A DNA stretch of 64,000 nt, taken from assembly GCF_003323735.1 (NCBI RefSeq), contig NZ_QOIM01000040.1, forward strand, positions 399,607-463,606, in the 5' to 3' direction. Origin of the DNA: Streptomyces reniochalinae (GTDB lineage: Bacteria; Actinomycetota; Actinomycetes; Streptomycetales; Streptomycetaceae). The translations under genes and the position numbers were made by a program. Below the pieces are notes generated by a model, which saw only the letters and a list, made by a program, of their open reading frames with translations, was not told where the DNA came from and did not search any database. Shown one piece after another: positions 1-8,602 of this stretch (positions are counted from its first letter, which is position 1; the number at the start of each line of letters is the position of its first letter).

Positions 1-1
1 G

Positions 2-817
2 CACGTGCCCCGGCGCGTGCAGGAGCTGCGCAACCGGGTCCGCACCAGCCGGCGTGAGCTCAGCCACTCGCTCGACGGCCGCACCCCTTCCGTACGGCGG
101 ATCGCCGAACACGCCGGACTGCGCGAGGAGGACGTGCTGCTCGGCATGGAGGCGATGGAGAGCTACAGCACGCTGTCACTGGACGCGCAACTTCCCGGCG
201 CGGACGACGGGTACTCCCTCGTCGACACCCTCGGCAGCTGCGAACCCGGCTTCGACCAGGTCGTCTACCGCGAGGCGGTCAAACCGCGGCTGCGACGGCT
301 GCCGGAGCGCGAGCGGCGCATCCTCTACCTGCGCTTCTTCTGCGACATGACGCAGAGCCGGATCGCCGAACAGCTCGGTATCTCGCAGATGCACGTCTCC
401 CGCCTGATCAGCAGCACGTGCAGCCGCATCCACCACGAGGTGGAGGCCGACCGGCGCCTCGGACGCGGGGTGTCGGGCGCGGCGGCGCCCGACACCCGGG
501 GGCGGGAAGTCCCCGAGACCCACGACGTCCGGGAGGCCCAGGGGATCGAGGAGGCCGAGGAGTCCGCCACCTCGGAGTCGGAGGTGCGGGTGACGGGGCG
601 GGCCCCGGGGGCCGAGCCTGTGCGCTGCGGCGCCCGCGAGGGCGATGGGCGGCGTACGGCCCCGCGCGGGTACGACGCCGGTCGCCGTACGAACACCGAC
701 GCCAACACCAACACCAACACCAACACCGACGGCAGGCGGAAGCATCGGCAGGGCTCCGGGGCGGGCGGGCACGCCCGACGCCCGCACGCCCCCGTACCGG
801 CCACGGCCCGCGGCTGA
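2..817 (+). CDS. SigB/SigF-type RNA polymerase sigma factor, 5'-truncated
   Basis: Stress/sporulation-type sigma factor that directs RNA polymerase to a subset of promoters. The frame is open from base 2 and already reads HVPRRVQELRNR, the sigma region 2/3 boundary typical of this family, so the start and region 2 lie left of the window. Region 3 follows, then a well-conserved region 4 (LPERERRILYLRFF, TQSRIAEQLGISQMHVSRL, about residues 98-140 of the visible part). After region 4 comes an unusually long low-complexity tail of about 120 residues that ends in Asn-Thr repeats and an Arg/His-rich stretch; ordinary members stop soon after region 4. The family assignment is firm. The tail is real in frame, but its function is unknown. 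Confidence 0.88.
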   Translation, partial: HVPRRVQELRNRVRTSRRELSHSLDGRTPSVRRIAEHAGLREEDVLLGMEAMESYSTLSLDAQLPGADDGYSLVDTLGSCEPGFDQVVYREAVKPRLRRLPERERRILYLRFFCDMTQSRIAEQLGISQMHVSRLISSTCSRIHHEVEADRRLGRGVSGAAAPDTRGREVPETHDVREAQGIEEAEESATSESEVRVTGRAPGAEPVRCGAREGDGRRTAPRGYDAGRRTNTDANTNTNTNTDGRRKHRQGSGAGGHARRPHAPVPATARG

Positions 818-841
818 CAGCCCTGTCCCGGAAGGGACGTG

Positions 842-862
842 CGGCCCTCTGCCGAGGGGCCG
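842..862 (+). terminator. Possible hairpin terminator after sigma gene
   Basis: CGGCCCTC and GAGGGGCCG pair around a TGCC loop with one bulged base, 25 bp after the sigma-factor stop. There is no T tract, as is usual for Streptomyces hairpins. Weak evidence. Confidence 0.35.
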
Positions 863-960
863 TGCTCCGGCACGGTGCTTCGTGTCGGCGATGCCGGTGT
901 CACCGCCGTCTGCGAAGGTGTACACAAGAGGGTTGTCTGATCTACGGGTAGGCGGCACAT

Positions 961-2226
961 ATGCGGCGCACCGGCCAGGGGAGCGGAGGGGGCGCGGGCC
1001 CGCGTCCCCTCACCGGCCCGGCCGCCGTGCGGGGATCCGCGAGCGGGTACTGGCGGCGGCGCGGCCTGCCGACCGAACCCGCGCAGGTGGCCGTGGCCCC
1101 CGCGGCGCCGCTGCTGCTGCTCGCCGTCCTGGCCGCCGCGGGCAGACGGGAGCGGCAAGGTGCGGCGGGCGTGCTCCTGCCGCACCCGTGCGCGTCCTGG
1201 TACGCGCCGCAGGCGCACCTGCTGGGGCAGCCCGTGCGCACGGTGCCGGTGCCCGCCGAGTGCGGCGGTGTGCCAGACCCCTTCGCGCTGCTGGAGACGG
1301 TGCGCAGGGCGCGCGCTGACGGGGAGGCGCCGCACGCGCTGGTGCTCTCCGTCGCCGACGACGTCACGGGCACGGCCGCGCCACCCGAACTGCTGCATGA
1401 GGTGTGCGAGGCGGCCGTCGCCGAAAACCTGCTGCTCGTCAGCGACGAGACGTGGCGCGACACCTCGCACGCCCCGGACGACACCGTCGTGGTCAGTCCG
1501 GCCCAGATGCTCGCGGAGGCGGGCCGTCCCGAGCAGGTGGTGGTGCTCACCGACCTCGGCGCCGCGCTGCCGCAGCCCGGCCTGTGCGCGGGCGTCGCCC
1601 GGTTCTCCGCCACGCGCGGCGGCGCGCTGCTCGGCGAACAGGTGCACGAGGTGCTGGGCCTGCTCGGCTCGGGGCTGTCGGAACGGTCGGCCGAGGCGGC
1701 CGAGGCGGCGCTGTCCGAACCGGCCCAGATGTGCTCCCGACGGGACGCCGACGCGCGTCGGAACGGCCGGCTGGCCGGGATGCTCCACGGGGCGGTCACC
1801 GAAGCCGGAGCGACCTGCCGCCCGCCCCGCGTGGGCCGGCACGTCTATGCCGACCTGGACCAGCTCAGGGCACGGCTCGCCGCGCGCGGCATCACCGACG
1901 CGCCGCGCCTGGAGGCGGAGCTGGTGCGCCGTCTGGGGCCGTACGCGGAGGGCGGGCACCGCTTCGGCGACGATCCGCGCGAGCTGCGGGTGCGGCTGTC
2001 GACGGAGGCGCTCGGCGGCGCACCGCCCGGCCCTTCCGCCGCCGTCGCCCCCGGCGTGCCGACCGTCTCCTCCACCGCGGCGGGGCCTGCCGACGCCGGG
2101 CCGGTTCCCGGGGCACGGCAGCGCGGTCCCACCGGGCCGGCGCAGGGGGAATTGCCGGGCGAGGCCGAGGCGTTGGCACAGGTGCAGTCGGTGCTGGCCG
2201 ACCTCACGGATGGGAGCCCTCACTAG
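961..2226 (+). CDS. Aminotransferase-fold (PLP class I/II) protein without lysine
   Basis: 421 residues. The middle has the layout of fold-type I aminotransferases: an NPTG-like turn (DVTGTAAPPELL), the DExY-type segment (LVSDETWRD, near residue 161), then a stretch VVLTDLGAALPQPGLCAG that aligns with the SLSKAxALPGLRxG active-site loop. The PLP-binding lysine is absent from that loop, and I find no lysine anywhere in the protein, so a PLP Schiff base cannot form. The ATG at 961 follows GGGTAGGCGG. The tail after about residue 350 is Pro/Ala/Gly-rich. The stop codon TAG directly abuts the ATG of the next hydrolase gene, so the two are probably cotranscribed. It is best read as a non-catalytic paralogue; its function is unknown. 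Confidence 0.6.
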   Translation: MRRTGQGSGGGAGPRPLTGPAAVRGSASGYWRRRGLPTEPAQVAVAPAAPLLLLAVLAAAGRRERQGAAGVLLPHPCASWYAPQAHLLGQPVRTVPVPAECGGVPDPFALLETVRRARADGEAPHALVLSVADDVTGTAAPPELLHEVCEAAVAENLLLVSDETWRDTSHAPDDTVVVSPAQMLAEAGRPEQVVVLTDLGAALPQPGLCAGVARFSATRGGALLGEQVHEVLGLLGSGLSERSAEAAEAALSEPAQMCSRRDADARRNGRLAGMLHGAVTEAGATCRPPRVGRHVYADLDQLRARLAARGITDAPRLEAELVRRLGPYAEGGHRFGDDPRELRVRLSTEALGGAPPGPSAAVAPGVPTVSSTAAGPADAGPVPGARQRGPTGPAQGELPGEAEALAQVQSVLADLTDGSPH

Positions 2227-3540
2227 ATGACCGATCGGACCGGGCAGCGTTCCGAGCGCTCTTCCGCCGCCTCCCCGTCGGGCGAGAACCCGGCACGGGA
2301 AGGGGCCGCCCCCTCCGGCACCCCGTCGGCCGATCCGCTGCCGGACAGCCTGTCGCCTGCGGGCGCGTTGCCGGACAGCCCGTCACCGGATGGCGAACTG
2401 CCGGTCAGCCCGTCTGCGGACAGTTCCCCGCCGGGTGGTGAGCCGCCCGCTGAACCGTCGGAAAGACCCGCGTCGGCCTGTGGCGCCGCCCGCCACGGGC
2501 CGACCGACGTGCTTTTGCGGCCGCCGCCGCCCGCCGTGTCCCCGCCGCGCCCCGTGGGGGCGCTGCGGATGTGGCCGCGCTCCTTCGCCGACCGGCTGAC
2601 CTCGCCGCTGCCCGGCGTCCGCGCGCTGGCACGGCTGGCCCGGGAGGGCGCGATGCGGCCGGTCTCCTCCGCGCTGGCCGAGGAGATCCCCAAGCTGCCC
2701 TTCGCGCCGGGCCCGATGCCGGACGTGGGGCCCGACACCGTCGCCGTCACCTGGGCGGGGCACGCCAGCTGGGTGGTGCGCATCGGTGGTCTGACGGTGC
2801 TGACCGACCCGGTCTGGTCGCGGAAGATCCTGGGTACGCCCGCCCGGGTCACCCCGGTGGGCGTGGCCTGGCAGGACCTGCCGACGGTGGACGCGGTCGT
2901 CATCTCGCACAACCACTACGACCACCTCGACGCGCCCACGCTGCGCAGGCTGCCGCGCGACACGCCTCTCTTCGTCCCCGCGGGGCTGGGCGGCTGGTGC
3001 CGCAAGCGCGGCTTCACCACCGTCACCGAGCTCGACTGGTGGGAGGGCGCCGAGCTGCCGTCCCCCGCGGGGCAGGCGGGCGGCGGCAGGGTCCGCTTCG
3101 ACTTCGTGCCCGCGCACCACTGGTCCAAGCGCTCCCTGACCGACACCTGCCGCTCGCTGTGGGGCGGCTGGGTGCTGACCGACCGGCACAAGCAGCGGGT
3201 GTACTTCGCGGGTGACACCGGGTACGGGCACTGGTTCGGTGAGATCGGCCGCCGCTACCCGGGTATCGACCTGGCGCTGCTGCCGATCGGCGCCTACGAC
3301 CCGCGCTGGATGCTGCGTCCGGTGCACACGGACCCGGAGGAGGCGGTGCGCGCCTGCCAGGATCTGGGGGCGCGCCGGATGGCGCCGATGCACTGGTCGA
3401 CGTTCCTGCTCTCTCAGGAGCCCCCGCTGGAGCCGCTCACCCGGGTACGGGCGGCCTGGCGCAAGGCGGAACTGCCGCGCGAGGACCTGTGGGACCTGCC
3501 GGTGGGCGCCTCCCGCGTCCTGGAGCCCGCGCACCCCTGA
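2227..3540 (+). CDS. MBL-fold hydrolase, UlaG/NAPE-PLD-like, with disordered N-terminus
   Basis: 437 residues. The C-terminal about 320 residues form a metallo-beta-lactamase fold of the type found in NAPE-hydrolysing phospholipase D and UlaG. It shows a TWAGHASW strand, the metal motif HNHYDHLD (near residue 224), HHWSKR, GDTGYG and the final MHWSTF histidine. The first about 110 residues are a Ser/Pro/Asp/Gly repeat region (variants of LPDSxSPxGxLP) that is probably disordered. The conserved domain begins only near MWPRSFADRL (about base 2569), so a later start is possible, but the ATG at 2227 touches the preceding stop and suits translational coupling. The substrate is unknown; a lipid or phosphodiester is likely from the family. 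Confidence 0.75.
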   Translation: MTDRTGQRSERSSAASPSGENPAREGAAPSGTPSADPLPDSLSPAGALPDSPSPDGELPVSPSADSSPPGGEPPAEPSERPASACGAARHGPTDVLLRPPPPAVSPPRPVGALRMWPRSFADRLTSPLPGVRALARLAREGAMRPVSSALAEEIPKLPFAPGPMPDVGPDTVAVTWAGHASWVVRIGGLTVLTDPVWSRKILGTPARVTPVGVAWQDLPTVDAVVISHNHYDHLDAPTLRRLPRDTPLFVPAGLGGWCRKRGFTTVTELDWWEGAELPSPAGQAGGGRVRFDFVPAHHWSKRSLTDTCRSLWGGWVLTDRHKQRVYFAGDTGYGHWFGEIGRRYPGIDLALLPIGAYDPRWMLRPVHTDPEEAVRACQDLGARRMAPMHWSTFLLSQEPPLEPLTRVRAAWRKAELPREDLWDLPVGASRVLEPAHP

Positions 3541-3559
3541 CCCCGGGCCCGGCGGCGCG

Positions 3560-4294
3560 TCACTGCTCCGATGCGCGCGGCCGCCGCACCCGGCGCCACA
3601 GTGAGGGGGCGACGCTGACGAGCAGTGTCAAGGCGACGGCGGCCGCCACGCCTTCCCAGGGGCGGGGGAAGAGCGAGCCGCCCGCCACTCCGATGAGCTG
3701 GTAGACCGCCGACCAGGCCAGACAGGCCAGTACGTCGCCGCGAGCGAACTCCCGCATGCGCATGCGCGCCAGCAGGCAGGCGAGCATCACGGGGATGCGT
3801 CCGGCGGGCACCAGCCGGGAGACGACGAGCACGGCGACTCCGTGTTCGCGCAGTTTCCGGTCCGCCTGGGCCAGCCGTTCCGGTGCGGCCCGCTCGCGCA
3901 GTGCCGAAAGCCAGCGGGAGCCGTTCTTGGAGCCGACGCCCCGTTTGCCCAGCCAGTAGAGGCCGAGATCGCCCAGGAAGGCGGCGAGCGAGGAGATGCC
4001 GAAGACGGTCAGCAGCGCGAACACCGGCAGGCTCTGGTGGAGCGCCACCACCGCCGCTCCGCTGACCAGCGCGCCGGTCGGTACGACGGGCACCAGCGAG
4101 CCGAGGACGATCAGCAGGAACAGCGAGGGGTAGCCCAGGGCCTGCTGGGTGGCCTCCGGGGGCCTGACCACCGCGTCGGAGAGGGTCTCGGCGACCGTCG
4201 CCAGCCCGCCCAGACCCGAGCCGAGGTCCGTCGTCACGCGCGGACTCAGGTCTGTCAGTCCCGCGCTCAGTCCTTCGGTGAGCGCACCGTTCAC
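3560..4294 (-). CDS. DedA/SNARE-associated family membrane protein
   Basis: 244-residue integral membrane protein of the DedA (VTT domain) family, whose studied members help move polyprenyl-phosphate or phospholipid across the membrane. Hydrophobic segments lie around residues 45-70, 75-100, 150-175 and 190-225. Family features include PSLFLLIVLGSLVPVVPTG, an FLGDLGLYWLGKRG segment and the basic SRLVPAGRIPVM motif. The GTG start at 4294 overlaps the TGA of the upstream hydrolase gene (GTGA), so translation is coupled. Pairing with an MBL-fold hydrolase suggests a shared lipid-related role, which is inference. The 3' end faces the previous gene at a 20-bp gap. Confidence 0.8.
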   Translation of the reverse strand: MNGALTEGLSAGLTDLSPRVTTDLGSGLGGLATVAETLSDAVVRPPEATQQALGYPSLFLLIVLGSLVPVVPTGALVSGAAVVALHQSLPVFALLTVFGISSLAAFLGDLGLYWLGKRGVGSKNGSRWLSALRERAAPERLAQADRKLREHGVAVLVVSRLVPAGRIPVMLACLLARMRMREFARGDVLACLAWSAVYQLIGVAGGSLFPRPWEGVAAAVALTLLVSVAPSLWRRVRRPRASEQ

Positions 4295-5067
4295 CTGTCC
4301 GCCTCCAGCCGCACGCACTCGCCGTGTCCCAGCAGGTGCACCGTGACGTCGGGCGCGGGGTGGGTGGCCAGCCGTTTGAACTCGAGGCCGGGGGAGTGGA
4401 ACTCGTGCGGCCTGACCGCGTCCATGCCGACCGGCCAGTAGGTGCCGAAGTGCACCGGTACCGCGCTGCGCGGCCGCAGCCGCGCCAGGGCCTCGGCCGC
4501 CCGGCCCGCGTCCAGATGGTCCGCGCCCAGGAACGGGCCCCAGCCGCCGACGGGCAGCAGCGCCGTGTCGACCGGGCCGACGGCCTGCGCCATGCCCTCG
4601 AACAGCCCGGTGTCCCCGGCGAAGTAGGTGCGCTCCTCGCCCTCGATGACGTACCCCAGCGCGGGGACGGCGTGCCGTCCCACCGGCAGCCGGCGGCCGT
4701 CGTGCGAGGCGGGTACGGCTCGTACGGTCACGGGTCCCGCCTCCACCGTCTGGCCCGGCGCCACCTCGGTCAGCTCCAGCCGCCGCGCCACCCGCCGCAG
4801 CCCCGGCACGGCGCGCCTCGCGCCGAGCGGCAGCACGACGCGGGTGCCCTCGGCCAGCCTGGCGAGCGATCCGAGGTGCAGGTGGTCGGCGTGCAGGTGC
4901 GAGATGAGCACCAGGTCGGCATGCGCGGCCTGAGGCGGTGGCAGCGCGCCCCGCCTGCGGCGCAGATGAGCGAGGCGGTGCACCAGCAGGGGATCGGTGA
5001 GCACCGTGATGCCCGAGTCCCGCACGGTGGCCGTGGCGTGTCCCCACCAGGTGACTTCGACCGGCAC
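4291..5067 (-). CDS. MBL-fold metallo-hydrolase (UlaG-like)
   Basis: 258 residues. A compact metallo-beta-lactamase-fold hydrolase with TWWGHATATV near the start, the metal-binding HLHADHLH (near residue 65), SHDGRR, GDTGLF and a late VHFGTYWP histidine. The GTG start at 5067 has a strong Shine-Dalgarno (GGAGGAG at about 5072-5080). Its stop overlaps the start of the DedA gene, so the two form an operon. The substrate is not evident; family members cleave phosphodiesters, lactones or N-acyl lipids. It is divergent from the phosphatase-like gene at 5281, with about 210 bp of shared promoter space between them. Confidence 0.78.
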   Translation of the reverse strand: MPVEVTWWGHATATVRDSGITVLTDPLLVHRLAHLRRRRGALPPPQAAHADLVLISHLHADHLHLGSLARLAEGTRVVLPLGARRAVPGLRRVARRLELTEVAPGQTVEAGPVTVRAVPASHDGRRLPVGRHAVPALGYVIEGEERTYFAGDTGLFEGMAQAVGPVDTALLPVGGWGPFLGADHLDAGRAAEALARLRPRSAVPVHFGTYWPVGMDAVRPHEFHSPGLEFKRLATHPAPDVTVHLLGHGECVRLEADR

Positions 5068-5280
5068 GTGCGCTCCTCCTCCCGCTCGCTGCTCCGTCCT
5101 GCTCACGGTCCCCGTCGCCGGGTGTCCGATGGATACGAGCCTAAGCGTGCGACGGTGCGGACCGGGCGCCGCCTCCGCTTCGAAGGGCGATCCGGGCGTC
5201 GTACCGGACTGTGCAAAAGTGGAGGATGTCCCAACAGGGGAGGATGTCCCCTCGGACGGGTGGGAGGTGACCTGACGGAC

Positions 5281-7413
5281 GTGCGCGTTCCCCGGATTCC
5301 GTGGCACAGGCTGGGCGTGGCGGCGTTGCGCGTCACAGCGGTCTGGATGGCCGGCACGCTGACCATGCTCGTCCTGGCGGGTGTGCTGCCCGACTTCCGC
5401 CTCCAGTCCGCCAGCGGAGACAGCGCCACCGTGATCGGTGTCACGGCGGCAGCGGGTGCCGGCGCCTTCGGGCTGCTGAGCGCTCTGGTGTGGCCGCTGC
5501 TGGTGCGCGCCTTCCTGCTCGTGCCCGCGCTCGTCCTGGGGCTGCTCGTCTTCTTCCTGAACGGGTCGCTGCTGTGGCTGGCGCTCTCCCTGGTCCCGTA
5601 CGGCCGCGGCAGCACCGATCCGACGATGGCCGTGGTCGTGGCCGCGGCCATGTCGGCGGCGTCCTCGGCGACCAACGCGTTCTTGGCGGTACGGGACGAT
5701 CGCGCCTACCGCCGCAGGCTGGCGCGGATAGCAGTCCGCCGGCAGCGCAGGGAGGGCCGCGAGGGCAGGGCCGAGCCGCCCACCACACCCGGCACGGTCT
5801 TCCTCCAGCTCGACGGCCTGGGGTACGAGGTGCTCAAGGAGGCACTGGAGGCGCCCGAGGGCGGGGAGCCGCTGATGCCCGCCGTGGCCGCGCTGTACGG
5901 GCGTACCCACAGGATCACCCGCTGGCGCACCGACTGGTCCAGTCAGACCGGCGCCAGCCAGCTGGGCATCCTGCACGGCAGCAACCAGGACGTCCCCGCC
6001 TTCCGCTGGTACGAGAAGGAGACCGGTGAGGTCGTCGTCAGCAACCGGCCCACCAGCGCGGCCGAGCTCCAGCGCCGCGCCATGGAGCGCACGGGGGACA
6101 AGGGGCTCCTCGCCCAGGACGGCGCCAGCCGGGGCAATCTGTTCACCGGCGGCGCCCGCCAGGTGGCACTGGTGCTCTCCGTCGCGGCGCGCCGCGGCAA
6201 GGAGACCCGCTCCCGTGCCGGGTACTTCGCCTACTTCTCCGATCCCGCCAACGCCACCCGCACCGCCGTCTCGTTCGTGGCCGAGGTCGTGCGCGAGATG
6301 GTGCAGTCCACGCGGGCGCTGCTGCGCCGTGAGCGCCCCCGGGTGGGGCGCGGCGGGCTGTACCCGTTCATCCGGGCCTTCGCCACCGTCGTCGAGCGGG
6401 ACGTGGTGGTGGCCGCAGTGCTGGGGGACATGCTCAGCTGCCGCACCGCCGTCTACGCCGACCTCGTCGGCTACGACGAGGTCGCCCACCACTCCGGGCC
6501 GCGCGGCCGGGACACCCGGCAGGTGCTGCGCCGCCTCGACAGATCGGTCCAGCTGATCGCCAAGGTCGCCGCGCGCGCCCCGCGCCCCTACCGTCTGGTG
6601 CTGCTCTCCGACCATGGGCAAAGCTTCGGCGAGACGTTCGAGGAGGCGTACGGGCTGTCGCTGGAAGAGCTCGTGCGTGCCGGCAGCGGACTTCAGGTGC
6701 CCCGGCGTGCCGGCCGGACGGCCAGCGGCTCCGAGGCCCGCGCCGCGGCGCGCGCGGCACTGCGGCGGCCGGAGGAGTGCGGCCAGGAAGTCCCGCGCAA
6801 ACCGGACCGCGACCGGGGGCCTGTGGTGCTGGCCTCCGGCAACCTGGGGCTGATCTCGTTTCCCGACGTGCCGGGGCGACTGACCCGGGAACGGATCCAG
6901 GAGCTGCGGCCCGCGCTGCTGCCGACGCTGACCGAGCACCAGGGGATCGGTTTCGTGCTGGTGCGCAGCGCCCGGCACGGCCCCGTCGTACTGGGCGCGG
7001 GCGGCTGCGAACGCCGGCTGCTGACCGGCGAGGTGGTCGGTCCGCGCGACCCGCTGGCGCCGTTCGGACCCGGTGCGGCCCAGGCGGTACTGCGGACGGC
7101 CCAGTTCCCGCACGCGCCCGACATCATGGTCAACTCGGCGTTCGACCCGGCGACGGGCGCGGTGCACGCCTTCGAGGAGCAGGTCGGCTCGCACGGTGGG
7201 CTGGGCGGCGAGCAGAGCCACGCCTTCCTCCTCTCTCCGCTGGAGCTGTCTCCCCCCGTCGAACCGGGGGAGGAGCTGGTGGGGGCCCAGGCGGTCCACC
7301 GGGTGCTGCGTCGCTGGCTGACCGAGTCCGCCGAGCCCCGTCCCGTGCCGGGCCCGGCACCCCTCGCTACGCCGGGGCCTGCGAAGAACCAGCCGCTCTC
7401 CCCGGCGCCCTGA
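5281..7413 (+). CDS. Membrane-anchored alkaline-phosphatase-superfamily protein with holin-like N-terminus
   Basis: 710 residues. The first about 130 residues hold roughly four hydrophobic segments (WMAGTLTMLVLAGVLP; the stretch from GAFGLLSALVWPLL to FLLVPALVLGLLVFFL; a further segment from MAVVVAAAMSAA) of the phage_holin_4-like type. The rest is a type-I phosphodiesterase/alkaline-phosphatase fold: the metal-site FLQLDGLGYE (near residue 178), a WSSQTGAS candidate nucleophile region, YADLVGYDEVAHHSG, and LLSDHGQSFGETF (near residue 443). GTG at 5281 is chosen because GGGAGG lies 13 bases upstream and the transmembrane region starts soon after; GTG at 5260 is an in-frame alternative. The phosphatase domain topology (cytoplasmic or outside) is not clear. 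The substrate is unknown. Confidence 0.72.
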   Translation: MRVPRIPWHRLGVAALRVTAVWMAGTLTMLVLAGVLPDFRLQSASGDSATVIGVTAAAGAGAFGLLSALVWPLLVRAFLLVPALVLGLLVFFLNGSLLWLALSLVPYGRGSTDPTMAVVVAAAMSAASSATNAFLAVRDDRAYRRRLARIAVRRQRREGREGRAEPPTTPGTVFLQLDGLGYEVLKEALEAPEGGEPLMPAVAALYGRTHRITRWRTDWSSQTGASQLGILHGSNQDVPAFRWYEKETGEVVVSNRPTSAAELQRRAMERTGDKGLLAQDGASRGNLFTGGARQVALVLSVAARRGKETRSRAGYFAYFSDPANATRTAVSFVAEVVREMVQSTRALLRRERPRVGRGGLYPFIRAFATVVERDVVVAAVLGDMLSCRTAVYADLVGYDEVAHHSGPRGRDTRQVLRRLDRSVQLIAKVAARAPRPYRLVLLSDHGQSFGETFEEAYGLSLEELVRAGSGLQVPRRAGRTASGSEARAAARAALRRPEECGQEVPRKPDRDRGPVVLASGNLGLISFPDVPGRLTRERIQELRPALLPTLTEHQGIGFVLVRSARHGPVVLGAGGCERRLLTGEVVGPRDPLAPFGPGAAQAVLRTAQFPHAPDIMVNSAFDPATGAVHAFEEQVGSHGGLGGEQSHAFLLSPLELSPPVEPGEELVGAQAVHRVLRRWLTESAEPRPVPGPAPLATPGPAKNQPLSPAP

Positions 7414-7453
7414 CCCCGCCCACCGGCCGCGTGCCGTGCCGTGACGCGGTGGC

Positions 7454-8527
7454 TCACGCGTGGTCGCGGTCGCGGATCGGGGCGCCCACATCCCGCAGGT
7501 GGCGCAGTGCTTCGCGCCAGGACGCCAGCAGCCCCGTCTCGTGGTAGGCGATGCCCAGCTCGGCACAGTAGTCCCGGACCAGGGGCCGCGCCTTGCGCAG
7601 GTGCGGCGTCGGCATGCTGGGGAAGAGGTGGTGCTCGATCTGGTAGTTGAGCCCGCCGAGCGCGACGTCGGTGAGCAGTCCGCCGCGCACGTTGCGGGAG
7701 GTGAGGACCTGGCGGCGCAGGAAGTCGGGCCGCTCGTCGCCCTTGAGGGTGGGCATGCCCTTGTGGTTGGGCGCGAAGATGCTGCCCAGGTAGACGCCGA
7801 AGACGGCGTGGTGGACGAAGAGCACCGCCACGGCCATGCCGGCGGGCAGCGCGGTGAAGAGCGCTGCCAGGTAGCCGGCCGTGTGCACGAGGAGCAGTCC
7901 GCCTTCGAGCCACCGGCGCTTCATGTGCGGCCGGCGCAGTGCCCGGAAGCTGGAGACGTGGAGGTTGAAGCCTTCGAGTGTCAGCAGGGGGAAGAAGAGC
8001 GCGGCCTGGTGCCGTCCGATGAAGCGGGGGAGCCCGCGCGCTTCGCTCGCCTGCTCCCGCGACCAGACGAGGATGTCGGGTGCCACGTCGGGGTCGAGGT
8101 CCTCGTGGTTGGGGTTGGCGTGGTGGCGGGTGTGCTTGTTCATCCACCAGCCGTAGGACATGCCGATGCCCAGGTTGCCGACCGCGCGGCCGAAGGTCTC
8201 GCTGGCGCGGCGGCCGCGGAAGACCTGCCGGTGTGCGAGGTCGTGGGCGACCAGCGCCAGCTGTCCGTAGACCAGGCCGAGGTATCCGGCGACCGCGAGC
8301 TGCCACCAGGAGGTGCCCACGGTGAACAGGGCGACCCAGCCCGCCACGAACGCCGCGGCGACCAGGGTGAGGCGCACGGTGTAGTAGAGCGGCCTGCGGG
8401 CCATCAGACCCGCGGCGGAGATCCGGTCGGCGAGCCGGGAGAAGTCGCTTCCCTGGCGGGCCTCACGGGCAGCCGCTGTGGCGCCGGCGGCGGGGCGTGG
8501 GCGGGCCGTGTCGGTCGCTGTCGTCAT
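7454..8527 (-). CDS. Membrane fatty-acid desaturase
   Basis: 357-residue diiron membrane desaturase that introduces a double bond into acyl-lipid or acyl-CoA chains. All three histidine boxes are present: HDLAHRQ (near residue 90), HTRHH (near 133) and QIEHHLFP (near 294). Paired hydrophobic segments lie before the first box and between the second and third. The QxxHH third box fits front-end or linoleoyl-CoA-type desaturases. ATG at 8527 is the likely start; the frame stays open upstream but runs into the promoter zone. A perfect 30-bp palindrome sits 76-105 bp upstream and is the likely control site. Convergent with the phosphatase-like gene. Confidence 0.85.
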   Translation of the reverse strand: MTTATDTARPRPAAGATAAAREARQGSDFSRLADRISAAGLMARRPLYYTVRLTLVAAAFVAGWVALFTVGTSWWQLAVAGYLGLVYGQLALVAHDLAHRQVFRGRRASETFGRAVGNLGIGMSYGWWMNKHTRHHANPNHEDLDPDVAPDILVWSREQASEARGLPRFIGRHQAALFFPLLTLEGFNLHVSSFRALRRPHMKRRWLEGGLLLVHTAGYLAALFTALPAGMAVAVLFVHHAVFGVYLGSIFAPNHKGMPTLKGDERPDFLRRQVLTSRNVRGGLLTDVALGGLNYQIEHHLFPSMPTPHLRKARPLVRDYCAELGIAYHETGLLASWREALRHLRDVGAPIRDRDHA

Positions 8528-8602
8528 GCCCTCGAGCCTTCCGGCCGTGCCGGTGGGCTGACAGCCGCGCAGCACGCCTCTCCCGCCGGGGGCCTGGCCT
8601 CC

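Noticed and set aside
690..735. CRISPR-like array in the ACC/AAC repeats of the sigma tail
   Set aside because: The repeats are 6 bp long, in coding frame and without spacers. No cas gene or repeat-spacer pattern occurs in the window.
5260..5280. Earlier start (GTG 5260) for the membrane phosphatase-like protein
   Set aside because: The GGGAGG at 5262-5267 would then lie inside the gene. The 5281 start keeps it upstream.
4291..7566. Reverse-strand open frame of over 1000 codons running through the whole phosphatase-like gene
   Set aside because: Only the last 258 codons (4291-5067) match a family and have a Shine-Dalgarno. The rest is antisense to a well-supported gene and is open merely because of the GC-rich third positions.
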